Assembly: GCF_014646335.1 (NCBI RefSeq)
Contig: NZ_BMNG01000006.1
Location: forward strand, 62,001-126,000
Direction: 5' to 3'
DNA length: 64,000 nt
Source: Streptomyces lasiicapitis
Lineage (GTDB): Bacteria; Actinomycetota; Actinomycetes; Streptomycetales; Streptomycetaceae
In this document: positions 17,451-26,092 of the stretch, one piece after another
How positions within the stretch are numbered: position 1 is the first letter of the stretch
Layout: every line of letters starts with the position of its first letter
The notes under the pieces: generated by a model
What the model was told of the DNA's origin: nothing
Databases searched by the model: none
The model's input: only the letters and a program-made list of their open reading frames with translations
Translations under genes and position numbers: made by a program

Positions 17451-18512
17451 CTACGACGTCGGCACGCCGGTCTGCGACCACGCCTTCAGGACGGCCTCGC
17501 GCTGCTCGCCCTCGGGGGCGGCGGCGACCGTCAGCTTCGCGAAGTCCGCGAAGGAGGCGTCCTGGGCGAGCTGCCCACCGGTCAGGACGTCGTACCAGAT
17601 CTTCCCCGCGCGCTCCCAGGCGTGCCCGCCGAGCGACTCGGCGAGGAGGTAGAAGGCGTGGTTGGGGATGCCGGAGTTGATGTGTACGCCGCCGTTGTCG
17701 CGGCCCGTCCTGACGTAGTGCTCCATGTCCTTGGGCTGCGGGTCCTTGCCGAGCACGTCGTCGTCGTACGCGCTGCCCGGGTCCTTCATGGAGCGCAGCG
17801 CCTTGCCGGTGACGCGCGGGGCGAGCAGGCCCGCGCCGATCAGCCAGTCGGCCTCGGCGGCGGTCTGGCCGAGCGTGTACTGCTTGATCAGCGAGCCGAA
17901 GACGTCCGCCATGGACTCGTTGAGGGCGCCGGGCTGGCCGAAGTACGTGAGGTTCGCCGTGTACTGCACGACGCCGTGGGTCAGCTCGTGGCCGATGACG
18001 TCGACGGGGATGGTGAAGTCGAGGAAGATCTCGCCGTCGCCGTCGCCGAACACCATCTGCTCGCCGTTCCAGAAGGCGTTCCCGTAGTCCTCGCCGTAGT
18101 GCACGGTCGCGTCGAGCGGCAGGCCGTTGCCGTCGATGGAGTTGCGTTCGTACTGCTTCAGGAAGAGCTCGAAGGTGGCGCCGAGGCCGGCGTGGGCGCG
18201 GTTGACGGTCGCGTCCTTGCCGGGCTTGTCGCTCTCGCCGCGGACCTTGCGGCCGGGCAGGTCGTTCTTGTGCTTCGCGTCGTAGATGGTGCGGTAGGGC
18301 TTGCCCTCGACGGCGCCCTTGGGGGCGGCGATGGAGGGGGCGCCGATGACCGTGGTCAGGCGGCGCTGGGTGCGCTCGTAGGCGTCGCGCTGGAGGGTGC
18401 GGCGGGCGGCCTTGGAGAGCGCGGGGTCCGAGGACTGGGCGAGCTTGTCCAGGACGATGGGTGGCACGATCGTGCAGAAAACGGGCTCGAAGCCTGTTGG
18501 GTTGGCGGTCAT
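17451..18512 (-). CDS. Protealysin-like M4 neutral metalloprotease
   Basis: 353-residue thermolysin-family zinc protease. HELTH (in DVIGHELTHGVVQYT, near residue 175) holds two zinc His and the catalytic Glu; the third ligand Glu is in GALNESMADVFG near residue 195. There is no signal peptide. Instead a short ~50-residue propeptide with CTIVPP at residues 13-18 is present, as in protealysins. Start is ATG 18512 (MTANPTGFEP); an in-frame TTG at 18521 is less likely. Followed by its probable inhibitor gene. Confidence 0.9.
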   Translation of the reverse strand: MTANPTGFEPVFCTIVPPIVLDKLAQSSDPALSKAARRTLQRDAYERTQRRLTTVIGAPSIAAPKGAVEGKPYRTIYDAKHKNDLPGRKVRGESDKPGKDATVNRAHAGLGATFELFLKQYERNSIDGNGLPLDATVHYGEDYGNAFWNGEQMVFGDGDGEIFLDFTIPVDVIGHELTHGVVQYTANLTYFGQPGALNESMADVFGSLIKQYTLGQTAAEADWLIGAGLLAPRVTGKALRSMKDPGSAYDDDVLGKDPQPKDMEHYVRTGRDNGGVHINSGIPNHAFYLLAESLGGHAWERAGKIWYDVLTGGQLAQDASFADFAKLTVAAAPEGEQREAVLKAWSQTGVPTS

Positions 18513-18544
18513 GTGCGGCAATGTGGCACTGGGTCATGCCGCTG

Positions 18545-18572
18545 TCACTAGCTGCCACCATGATTGGTGAAA
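18545..18572 (-). promoter_or_regulatory. Candidate promoter and inverted repeat for the M4 protease
   Basis: On the minus strand TTTCAC (18567-18572), 16-bp spacer, TAGTGA (18545-18550) precede the protease start by about 33 bp. A perfect inverted repeat CACCA-TGAT-TGGTG (18556-18569) sits in the spacer. The rest of the 324-bp gap 18513-18836 holds the leuA leader. Confidence 0.35.
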
Positions 18573-18702
18573 TAGTCGTATACGGGTCTACGCCACCCTC
18601 GCCAGGTGATATACGGCACGTTTTGTCCGTTACGTCCCTACGGTCCCGCATACTGATACGCGCCCGCGCATTCCGCGGACCTCGGCTAGGCTGCCCCGCA
18701 TC

Positions 18703-18750
18703 ATGCGTTTCGGGCTGCTTCTCCTTAGCTGCCGCGGCGAGGGTCTGTAG
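18703..18750 (+). CDS. leuL: Leucine leader peptide
   Basis: 15-codon ORF encoding MRFGLLLLSCRGEGL, too short for standard ORF calling. Four consecutive Leu codons (18715-18726) sit just before a long hairpin, the arrangement for attenuation by ribosome stalling when charged tRNA-Leu is scarce. A -10-like TAGGCT (18687-18692) would place the transcript start almost at the ATG, so the peptide may be translated from a near-leaderless mRNA. Leader peptides upstream of leuA are known in Actinobacteria from comparative studies. Confidence 0.8.
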   Translation: MRFGLLLLSCRGEGL

Positions 18751-18774
18751 CAGAGGCCGACCCCCTCCCCGCGG
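18732..18774 (+). promoter_or_regulatory. leuA attenuator hairpin
   Basis: CCGCGGCGAGGG (18732-18743) pairs with CCCTCCCCGCGG (18763-18774), 11 of 12 bases. The left arm lies inside the last codons of the leader peptide, so a ribosome stalled at the Leu codons versus one reaching the stop would leave the arm in different states. A smaller hairpin (GTCC-N4-GGAC) follows closer to leuA. There is no T-run, so the terminating fold is not certain. Confidence 0.6.
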
Positions 18775-18836
18775 AGTTCGGTGCTGTGCTAGACCGTCGG
18801 CCGTCCTTCCGGACCTTCCGAGGAGCCCCGCACACC

Positions 18837-20561
18837 ATGCCGAACTTCCAACGCCCCAGCTCCATGCCGATTCACAAGTACGGCAAGTACGAGCAGGTGG
18901 ACATCCCCGACCGCACCTGGCCCGACAAGCGCATCACCGTCGCGCCCCGCTGGCTGTCCACCGACCTGCGCGACGGCAACCAGGCACTCATCGACCCGAT
19001 GTCGCCCGCCCGCAAGCGCGCGATGTTCGACCTGCTGGTCCGCATGGGCTACAAGGAGATCGAGGTCGGCTTCCCGTCCTCCGGTCAGACCGACTTCGAC
19101 TTCGTACGTTCCATCGTCGAGGACCCGGACGCCATCCCGGACGACGTGACGATCTCCGTGCTCACGCAGGCGCGCGAAGAGCTGATCGAGCGCACCGTGG
19201 AGTCCCTGAAGGGCGCCAAGCGCGCCAACGTGCACCTGTACAACGCGACCGCGCCGGTCTGGCGCGAGGTCGTCTTCCGCGGCTCCCGCGACGCCGTCAA
19301 GCAGATCGCCGTCGACGGAACGCGCCTGGTCATGGAGTACGCCGACAAGATCCTCGACCAGGACACCGTGTTCGGTTACCAGTACAGCCCGGAGATCTTC
19401 ACCGACACCGAGCTGGACTTCGCCCTGGAGGTCTGCGAGGGCGTCATGGACGTCTGGCAGCCCGACGCCGACCGCGAGATCATCCTCAACCTGCCCGCCA
19501 CCGTGGAGCGTTCGACGCCCTCCACGCACGCGGACCGCTTCGAGTGGATGTCCCGGAATCTGTCCCGGCGCCAGTACGTCTGCCTGTCCATCCACCCGCA
19601 CAACGACCGCGGCACCGCCATCGCCGCCGCCGAACTCGGCGTGATGGCCGGCGGCGACCGCGTCGAGGGCTGCCTGTTCGGCCAGGGCGAGCGCACCGGC
19701 AACGTCGACCTGGTGGCGCTGGGCATGAACCTGTTCAGCCAGGGCGTCGACCCGCAGATCGACTTCTCCGACATAGACGAAGTCCGCCGCGTGTACGAGT
19801 ACTGCACGCAGATGGAGGTCCACCCGCGCCACCCCTACGCGGGCGACCTGGTCTACACCGCCTTCTCCGGCTCCCACCAGGACGCCATCAAGAAGGGCTT
19901 CGACGCGATGGAGGCCCGCGCTGCTGCCGCGGGCAAGAGCGTCGACGACATCGAGTGGGCCGTGCCGTACCTGCCCATCGACCCCAAGGACGTCGGCCGT
20001 TCCTACGAGGCCGTCATCCGCGTCAACTCCCAGTCCGGCAAGGGCGGTGTCGCGTACGTCCTGAAGAACGACCACAAGCTGGACCTGCCGCGGCGCATGC
20101 AGATCGAGTTCTCGAAGACCATCCAGGCGCGCACCGACGCCGAGGGCGGCGAGTTCACCCCGGCCGCGATCTGGGGCGTCTTCCAGGACGAGTACCTGCC
20201 GAACCCGGACCGCCCCTGGGGCCGCATCCAGGTCAAGAACGGCCAGACGATCACGGACGTCGACGGCACCGACACGCTCACCGTCGAGGCCACCGTCGAC
20301 GGCGCCGACATCGTCCTGACCGGCTCCGGCAACGGCCCGATCTCCGCGTTCTTCAACGCTCTGCAGTCCATCGTCGGCATCGACCTGCGCCTGCTCGACT
20401 ACCAGGAGCACACGATGAGCGAGGGCGCCTCCGCGCAGGCCGCCTCGTACATCGAGTGCGCCATCGGCGACCGCGTCCTGTGGGGCGTGGGCATCGACGC
20501 GAATACGACACGTGCGTCCATGAAGGCCGTCGTCTCGGCCGTCAACCGCGCGGCCCGCTGA
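18837..20561 (+). CDS. leuA: 2-isopropylmalate synthase
   Basis: 574-residue LeuA that condenses acetyl-CoA with 2-ketoisovalerate, the first committed step of leucine synthesis. The catalytic STDLRDGNQALIDPMS segment and the metal-binding HPHNDRGTA motif are present. The C-terminal ~130 residues form the leucine-feedback regulatory domain. It is the long actinobacterial form with KYGKYEQVDIPDRTWPDK at the N-terminus. ATG 18837 with AGGAG upstream is chosen; an in-frame GTG at 18786 would place the start inside the leader structures. Regulated by the upstream leader peptide. Confidence 0.96.
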   Translation: MPNFQRPSSMPIHKYGKYEQVDIPDRTWPDKRITVAPRWLSTDLRDGNQALIDPMSPARKRAMFDLLVRMGYKEIEVGFPSSGQTDFDFVRSIVEDPDAIPDDVTISVLTQAREELIERTVESLKGAKRANVHLYNATAPVWREVVFRGSRDAVKQIAVDGTRLVMEYADKILDQDTVFGYQYSPEIFTDTELDFALEVCEGVMDVWQPDADREIILNLPATVERSTPSTHADRFEWMSRNLSRRQYVCLSIHPHNDRGTAIAAAELGVMAGGDRVEGCLFGQGERTGNVDLVALGMNLFSQGVDPQIDFSDIDEVRRVYEYCTQMEVHPRHPYAGDLVYTAFSGSHQDAIKKGFDAMEARAAAAGKSVDDIEWAVPYLPIDPKDVGRSYEAVIRVNSQSGKGGVAYVLKNDHKLDLPRRMQIEFSKTIQARTDAEGGEFTPAAIWGVFQDEYLPNPDRPWGRIQVKNGQTITDVDGTDTLTVEATVDGADIVLTGSGNGPISAFFNALQSIVGIDLRLLDYQEHTMSEGASAQAASYIECAIGDRVLWGVGIDANTTRASMKAVVSAVNRAAR

Positions 20562-20593
20562 GACCCCTGGACACCCGTTCGACCGGTGCTTTT

Positions 20594-20629
20594 GCGGCCC
20601 CGTCCGTCCTTGTGGCGGGCGGGGCCCGC
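20594..20629 (+). terminator. Hairpin after leuA
   Basis: GC-rich imperfect 16-bp stem (arms 20594-20609 and 20614-20629) with a 4-nt loop, 33 bp after the leuA stop. No T-run. Confidence 0.5.
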
Positions 20630-20682
20630 GTGTGTCGGGGGACTGGTCCGGGCCAGCAACCGGCCATCTCCCGTACGGGGTA

Positions 20683-20712
20683 CTGACGCGGCATCATCGA
20701 TGTGGCTAACAT
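20683..20712 (+). promoter_or_regulatory. Candidate promoter for TerB-domain gene
   Basis: CTGACG (20683-20688), 18-bp spacer, TAACAT (20707-20712), ending 44 bp before the chosen start. Confidence 0.4.
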
Positions 20713-20756
20713 CACGCCAACGCGGCAGGGCTGCCGCGGCGTCATGGAGGTGCGTG

Positions 20757-21488
20757 GTGCTGCCAGATCGGGGACGAAAAGGCCGGGAATCCCGCATCTT
20801 CGGCAGAACCGCACCATTCGGCGGCCGGAGCGGCCGCCTGATCGGCGTCCGCACGTCCTGGACCACCGTCTGCGACGGCGAGTTCTTCTGCCCCGGCTGC
20901 GGCGGGGACCGCAACTACCAACGCCGCACCGGCCGTCGCCGCTTCGTGTTCCTCGGCGTGCCGCTGCTCTCCCGCGGCGAGACCGGGCCCGTCGTCGAAT
21001 GCGCCGCCTGCCAGGACCACTTCGGCCTGGAGGCGCTCGACCACCCCACGACCGTGCGGCTCTCCACGATGCTCCGCGACGCCGTGCACACCGTCGTCCT
21101 CGCCGTCCTGACCACCGGCGGCAGCGCCGCCCGCGCCGCCCTGGACGCCGCCGTCACCACCCTGCGCGGCGCCGGCTTCGACGACTGCACCGAGGAACGC
21201 CTCGGCGCCCTCGTCGACGCGCTCGCCGCCGACACAGGCCGGCTCGCCGAGCCGGACTGCGTGCCCGGCCTCGCCATCGAACTCCACGAGGCGCTCGGCC
21301 CGCTCGCCCCGCACCTCGCCCCCGCGGGCCGCGAGGCGCTGCTCCTCCAGGGCGCCAGGATCGCCCTCGCCGACGGGCCGTACACGCCCGCCGAGCGCGA
21401 CGTGCTCGCCACGGCGGGCTGCGCCCTGACCATCGACCCCGACGACGTGGCCCGCCTCCTCGTGGCGGCGACGCGCACGCCCCGCTGA
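20757..21488 (+). CDS. Zinc-ribbon TerB-family protein
   Basis: 243 residues. A zinc ribbon (CPGCGGDRNYQRR, then CAACQDHFG; two CxxC pairs) at about residues 43-85 is followed by an alpha-helical TerB-like domain ending in LADGPYTPAERDVLATAG. TerB domains bind metal and occur in tellurite-stress and related systems; the role of this stand-alone form is unknown. GTG 20757 is chosen because GGAGG ends 6 bp upstream; GTG 20754 is too close. Confidence 0.75.
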   Translation: MLPDRGRKGRESRIFGRTAPFGGRSGRLIGVRTSWTTVCDGEFFCPGCGGDRNYQRRTGRRRFVFLGVPLLSRGETGPVVECAACQDHFGLEALDHPTTVRLSTMLRDAVHTVVLAVLTTGGSAARAALDAAVTTLRGAGFDDCTEERLGALVDALAADTGRLAEPDCVPGLAIELHEALGPLAPHLAPAGREALLLQGARIALADGPYTPAERDVLATAGCALTIDPDDVARLLVAATRTPR

Positions 21489-21490
21489 CG

Positions 21491-21520
21491 TACTCCCCAG
21501 TGCTCCCCAGTACTCCCCAG
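21491..21520. repeat. Three tandem decamers
   Basis: T(A/G)CTCCCCAG three times in a row directly after the TerB gene; the last copy with GGAGTA forms TACTCC-N4-GGAGTA. Possibly a terminator or slippage repeat. Further down, GTCTG-N8-CAGAC (21605-21622) lies before the MMPL gene. Confidence 0.5.
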
Positions 21521-21646
21521 GGAGTAACGGCGGCCCGGCGCCACCCCCGGGTGTAACCCCCAACTCGCCCTCGGGCGCGACGAATCAGCCCTCGCGCGAC
21601 GGAAGTCTGGACGCTGTCAGACACCGTCACGGAGGGAGGCCCACCG

Positions 21647-23752
21647 ATGGGGGCCGCATCAACGACGAAGCGCCGACGGCCACGCGCCGTGCCCTGGGCG
21701 CTGCTCGGCCTGTGGGTCGCCGTGCTCGCGCTCGCCGGGCCGTTCGCGGGGAAGCTCGGCGACGTACAGCGCGACCGGGCCGTGGACTATCTGCCCGCGA
21801 GCGCCGACTCCACGCAGGTCGCCAAGATCGAGGAGAAGCTGCCCGGCGGCGAGACCACCGAGCTGGTGCTCGTCTACCACCGCGACGGCGGCCTTAGCGC
21901 CGCCGACCGCAAGACGGCTGCCGGTCAAGTGGCCGCTGTGGAGCGGGAGTTGAAGCTCGTGTCGACGCCCACGGGGGTGGCGTCGAAGGACGGGTCGACA
22001 CTCATGTACCCGGTCGCGAGCACCGCACCGGGCACGGACGAGGAGAAGCGGGACGCGTTCGTCAACGACGTCCGGGACGTGGTGAAGGCGCCCGACGGTG
22101 CGGACGGGCTGAAGGTCGACGTCGGCGGGTCCGGCGCGCTCGCCACCGACGCGGGCGAGGTCTACACGTCCCTGGACGGCCCGCTGCTCTACACGACGGT
22201 CGGCGTCGTCGCCGTCCTGCTCATCCTGATCTACCGCAGCCCGTTCCTGTGGCTGGTGCCGCTCGCGGTCGGCGGCGTCGCCAACTACCTCTCCATGGGC
22301 GTCGCCTACGGCCTCAACCAGGCCTTCGACACCCCGATCAGCGGCCAGAGCTCGGGCATCATGACGATCCTCGTCTTCGGCGCGGGCACGGACTACGCGC
22401 TGCTTATCGTCTCCCGCTACCGCGAGGAACTGCGCCGGATCGAGCGGCCGTACGACGCCATGCGTACCGCCCTGCGCGGCTGCGGGCCCGCCGTGCTCGC
22501 CTCCTCCGGCACGGTCGCCGCGGGCCTGTTCTGCCTGCTCGCCGCCGACCTCAACAGCAGCCGCGGGATGGGGCCCCTTGGCGCCCTGGGCGTGCTGTGC
22601 GCGCTGGTGGCGATGATGACGCTGCTGCCCGCGCTGCTCGTGCTCCTCGGGCGGCGGGTGTTCTGGCCGCTGGTGCCCGCGTTCGGCAGCGAACCGAAGA
22701 AGCGGAAGTCGCTGTTCCAGTCGATGGGTTCGTCGGCCGGACGGCGCCCGCTCACCGTGCTCGCGTCGGGCGCCGTCCTGCTCGGAGCCCTGGCCCTGGG
22801 CGCGTTCGCCCTGCCGGGGAACCTCAAGCAGGAGGACACCTTCACCAGCAAGCCCGACTCCATCGCCGCGATGGAGACCCTCGCCGCCGCCTACCCCGAA
22901 CGCGGCACCCAGCCCATCAGCGTCATCGCGCCCACCGACCGCGCCGACCGCGTGCTCGCCGACGCGAAGGGCGTGCCGGGCGTCGACAGCGCGGAGCGCG
23001 GCCGGAGTTCGGGGCAGTGGACCGAGATCTCCGTCGTCGCCAAGGCCACGCCGCAGACGGCGGCGGAGACCGCGACCATCGAGAGGCTCCGCGACAAACT
23101 GGACCCGGGGGGTGCGTACGTCGGCGGGCCGAGCGCCGAGCAGATCGACCTGGAGGACACCAACCGGCGGGACATGTGGGTCGTCGTACCGATCGTCCTC
23201 GCGGCGGTGCTCCTCATCCTCGTCGTCCTGCTGCGCGCGCTGATCGCCCCGCTGCTGCTGCTCCTCGCCGTCGTCGCGGTGTGGGGTGCCTCGCTGGGCA
23301 TCGCGGGGCTCGTCTTCGGGCCCGTCTTCGGCTTCGAAGGCACCGACCCGGGACTCGGCCTGCTGTCCTTCTGCTTCCTCGTCGCCCTCGGCGTCGACTA
23401 CGGCATCTTCCTCATGCACCGCATGCGGGAGGAGTGCCTGGCGGGGGCGGATACGGGACCGGCCGCGCTCACCGCGCTGCGCACCACGGGCGGCGTGATC
23501 GCCTCCGCGGGCCTGGTCCTCGCCGCGACGTTCGCCGTCCTCACCAGCATGCCGATGGTCCAGCTCGTCGAACTGGGCTTCGTCATCGCGGTCGGCGTAC
23601 TCCTGGACACCTTCCTGGTGCGTACGTATCTGGTGACGTCCGCGAGCCTGGCCCTGGGACGGAAGGTGTGGTGGCCGGGGCCGCTGTCGAAGGCGAAGAC
23701 CCCGCCGGCGGAGCCGGAGTCCAGCACTCCGGAACTGGTCCGCACGCCCTGA
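21647..23752 (+). CDS. MMPL/RND-family membrane exporter
   Basis: 701-residue protein with the 12-segment RND layout: TM1, a large extracytoplasmic loop, TM2-6, then the same again. The core TM4 segment shows FGAGTDYALLIVSRYREELR and its repeat LVALGVDYGIFLMHRMREE, the charged MMPL motif. Such proteins export lipids or hydrophobic compounds by proton motive force. ATG start with a strong GGAGGGAGG. The sensor kinase/response regulator downstream may respond to or control it (inference). Confidence 0.9.
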   Translation: MGAASTTKRRRPRAVPWALLGLWVAVLALAGPFAGKLGDVQRDRAVDYLPASADSTQVAKIEEKLPGGETTELVLVYHRDGGLSAADRKTAAGQVAAVERELKLVSTPTGVASKDGSTLMYPVASTAPGTDEEKRDAFVNDVRDVVKAPDGADGLKVDVGGSGALATDAGEVYTSLDGPLLYTTVGVVAVLLILIYRSPFLWLVPLAVGGVANYLSMGVAYGLNQAFDTPISGQSSGIMTILVFGAGTDYALLIVSRYREELRRIERPYDAMRTALRGCGPAVLASSGTVAAGLFCLLAADLNSSRGMGPLGALGVLCALVAMMTLLPALLVLLGRRVFWPLVPAFGSEPKKRKSLFQSMGSSAGRRPLTVLASGAVLLGALALGAFALPGNLKQEDTFTSKPDSIAAMETLAAAYPERGTQPISVIAPTDRADRVLADAKGVPGVDSAERGRSSGQWTEISVVAKATPQTAAETATIERLRDKLDPGGAYVGGPSAEQIDLEDTNRRDMWVVVPIVLAAVLLILVVLLRALIAPLLLLLAVVAVWGASLGIAGLVFGPVFGFEGTDPGLGLLSFCFLVALGVDYGIFLMHRMREECLAGADTGPAALTALRTTGGVIASAGLVLAATFAVLTSMPMVQLVELGFVIAVGVLLDTFLVRTYLVTSASLALGRKVWWPGPLSKAKTPPAEPESSTPELVRTP

Positions 23753-23764
23753 CCCACCTACCGC

Positions 23765-23791
23765 GGCGCCCCTCACTGCCCGAGGGGCGCC
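23765..23791 (+). terminator. Hairpin between MMPL and sensor kinase genes
   Basis: Perfect 10-bp arms GGCGCCCCTC / GAGGGGCGCC with a 7-nt loop, 12 bp after the MMPL stop. Suggests the two-component genes are transcribed separately. Confidence 0.6.
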
Positions 23792-23817
23792 GTCGTACAG
23801 GAAGATGAGGGCCACGC

Positions 23818-25212
23818 ATGGACGCACCCGCGACGCGCGCAGGGGAAGGGGGAGCCGACGACGTGCCGTACCCGCCGTCCGACTCGCGCCCGTGGTGGCC
23901 GTTCTCCGGAGCCGTGCCGGGGACGCCGCGCGCGTTCCGGCAGGACGCCCTCCTCGCGGCGCACCTCGCCGGGCTCGCCGTCGTCCTCACCTTCCTGGTC
24001 AAGGACGGCCGGACGCCCGACGCGCTCGGCTGGGCGCTCCTGGTCGGCGCCCACGTTCCGTTGATCTGGCGCCGCAGCAGGCCGATGACGGCGATGCTCG
24101 CCACCATGGCCCTCGTCGGGCCGTACCACGCCCTCGACTACACGCACGCCGCCGCGACCCACGTCGGCATGGTCGCCCTCTACTCCGTCGCCGTCTCCGG
24201 GCGCCCCCGCCGCGCGCTCCTGACCGGCCTGCACATCATCGCCATCATGTTCGTCGTCAACTCGGGCATCGGCAGGGACCCGGCCACGGAGGTCGTGCGG
24301 ATCGCGGGCTGGATCGTCGCCGTGCTGATCTTCGGTACGTACGTCCGCGTCCACCGGCAGTACGTCGACTCCGTCGTCGAACGCGCCGAGCGCGCCGAAC
24401 GCACCCGCGAGGAGGAGGCGCGCCGCCGCGTCGCCGAGGAGCGGCTGCGGGTCGCCCGCGACCTGCACGACCTGCTCGCGCACAGCATCACCCTCGTCGG
24501 CGTGCAGACCTCGGTCGCCGCGCACGTACTCGCCGCCGACCCCGAACGCCTGGACCGCGCGGCCATCGCGGGCGCCCTCGACGACATCGCGGACACCTGC
24601 CGCACCGCGCGCGGCGAGCTGCGGGCGACCCTCGAGGTGCTGCGGACCTCAAGCGCGGGCGACGGCCCGGGCGCCCCGGGCGCCGCCGACGAGTACCGCG
24701 GCCCGCTGCCCGGCCTCGACGGCATCGGCGACCTCGCGGACGCGGCGCGCACGGCGGGCGCGAAGGTCGACCTCGCGGTGCGCCCGCCGGACCCGGCGGC
24801 CCCGCCCGCGGTCGGCGCGGCGGCGTACCGCATCGTGCAGGAGGCCCTCACCAACGCGGTACGCCACGGCGGGCCCGGCCTGAGCGTGGCGGTGCGGATA
24901 GAGGAGGCGGCCGGGGAACTGCGGGTGACGGTGCGGGACGACGGGGTGGGGGTGGCGTCGGCGGTGTCTGCGGCGGTCCCCCCGGCCAGGGCGGGGAAGG
25001 CGGTGTCGGCCCCGGCCGGGGCCGGGAGCGCGGCGGCCGGTGACGCGTCCGGATTCGGGCTCGTCGGGATGCGGGAGCGGGTCCGCATCGTGGGCGGCAC
25101 GCTGGAGGCGGGGCCCAGGGCGGACGGGGCGCGGGGCTTCGAAGTGGCGGCGGCGCTGCCGCTGGGACGGGGCCGGGAAGAGCAGGAATCGCTGGAAGAG
25201 GGGGACGGGTGA
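23818..25212 (+). CDS. Two-component sensor histidine kinase (NarL-type partner)
   Basis: 464-residue membrane kinase. About four to five membrane segments (residues 45-175) follow a ~40-residue cytoplasmic lead. A coiled-coil rich in Glu/Arg (185-212) leads to the HisKA_3 box RVARDLHDLLAHS with phospho-acceptor His217. The HATPase domain has VQEALTNAVRHG (N-box) and DDGVGV and GLVGMRERV (G-boxes). An Ala/Pro-rich insert lies between the two G-boxes. Overlaps the response-regulator gene by 4 bp. Signal unknown. Confidence 0.92.
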   Translation: MDAPATRAGEGGADDVPYPPSDSRPWWPFSGAVPGTPRAFRQDALLAAHLAGLAVVLTFLVKDGRTPDALGWALLVGAHVPLIWRRSRPMTAMLATMALVGPYHALDYTHAAATHVGMVALYSVAVSGRPRRALLTGLHIIAIMFVVNSGIGRDPATEVVRIAGWIVAVLIFGTYVRVHRQYVDSVVERAERAERTREEEARRRVAEERLRVARDLHDLLAHSITLVGVQTSVAAHVLAADPERLDRAAIAGALDDIADTCRTARGELRATLEVLRTSSAGDGPGAPGAADEYRGPLPGLDGIGDLADAARTAGAKVDLAVRPPDPAAPPAVGAAAYRIVQEALTNAVRHGGPGLSVAVRIEEAAGELRVTVRDDGVGVASAVSAAVPPARAGKAVSAPAGAGSAAAGDASGFGLVGMRERVRIVGGTLEAGPRADGARGFEVAAALPLGRGREEQESLEEGDG

Positions 25213-25913
25213 CTCCGGTGCACCAGGACGGCAGTGCGATACGGGTGCTGCTCGCGGACGACCAGGCGCTCGTGCGGGCCGCCTTCGCCATGCTCGTGGA
25301 GTCCGCGCGGGACATGCAGGTCGTCGGGCAGGCGGGGACCGGGCGCGAGGCCGTCGACCTGGCCCGCGCCGAGCGCGCCGACCTGATCGTCATGGACATC
25401 CGCATGCCCGACCTCGACGGCATCGAGGCCACCCGCCTGATCGCCGCCGACGAGGACCTGGCCGGTGTGAAGGTCCTGATGCTCACCACGTACGACACCG
25501 ACGAGCACGTGGTCGAGGCGCTGCGCGCCGGGGCGTCCGGCTTCCTGGTCAAGGACACCCGGCCCGCCGAGTTGCTCGACGCGATCCGCACCGTCGCCGC
25601 GGGCGAATCCCTCCTGTCGCCCGGCCCCACCGCCCGCCTCATCGCCCGCGTGCTGCGCCAGCCCGCGACCCCGGAGACCGACGCGCCCGCGCCCGCCTCC
25701 CTCGGCGCCCTCTCCGACCGCGAACGGCAGGTCCTGACGCTGGTCGCGCGGGGCCTGAACAACACCGAGGTGGCCGAGGCACTCGGCCTCAGCCCCCTCA
25801 CCGCGAAGACGCACGTCAGCCGCATCATGGGAAAGCTGGGCGCACGGGACCGCGCCCAGCTGGTGATCCTCGGCTACGAATCGGGCCTGGTGACACCGGG
25901 CCTGACACCCTGA
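25209..25913 (+). CDS. LuxR/NarL-family response regulator
   Basis: 234-residue regulator. The receiver domain has the acidic pair DD (residues 17-18), phospho-acceptor Asp63 (LIVMDIRMP) and Lys of LVKDTRP. The C-terminal LuxR HTH carries LSDRERQVLTLVARGLNNTEVAEALGLS with TAKTHVSRIMGKL. The GTG start overlaps the kinase stop (GTGA), so translation is coupled. Targets not evident; the neighbouring MMPL exporter is a candidate. Confidence 0.93.
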   Translation: MTPVHQDGSAIRVLLADDQALVRAAFAMLVESARDMQVVGQAGTGREAVDLARAERADLIVMDIRMPDLDGIEATRLIAADEDLAGVKVLMLTTYDTDEHVVEALRAGASGFLVKDTRPAELLDAIRTVAAGESLLSPGPTARLIARVLRQPATPETDAPAPASLGALSDRERQVLTLVARGLNNTEVAEALGLSPLTAKTHVSRIMGKLGARDRAQLVILGYESGLVTPGLTP

Positions 25914-26019
25914 CGGACGCTGCTCCGCGGCCTTGACCGGGGCTGCCCGACCCCCACGAATGCGCGGCCGTCACTCTCGTGCGTCAACACATCGTCAACT
26001 CTGTCGCTACGCAGGGGTA

Positions 26020-26048
26020 TTGTCGTACCGCCAGGGGCGCACTAGCTT
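26020..26048 (+). promoter_or_regulatory. Sialidase promoter
   Basis: TTGTCG (26020-26025), 17-bp spacer, TAGCTT (26043-26048). The expected transcription start near 26055 is immediately followed by the heptad operator. Confidence 0.6.
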
Positions 26049-26056
26049 CACGCGGG

Positions 26057-26077
26057 ACGTCCTACGTCCCACGTCCC
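26057..26077. promoter_or_regulatory. Heptad operator A (sialidase)
   Basis: Three consecutive 7-bp units ACGTCCT ACGTCCC ACGTCCC. Contains GT-N3-AC twice, the core of FadR-subfamily GntR operators. With upstream bases it also forms GGGACGT-CCT-ACGTCCC. Located between the predicted start of transcription and the ribosome-binding site. Related triplets occur at 34275-34295 and 34588-34608. Confidence 0.65.
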
Positions 26078-26092
26078 GCCGTGAGGAGCCGT

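Noticed and set aside
18786..18836. Longer leuA with GTG start at 18786
   Set aside because: The added residues are unlike LeuA and would overlap the leader hairpin; ATG 18837 has a good AGGAG.
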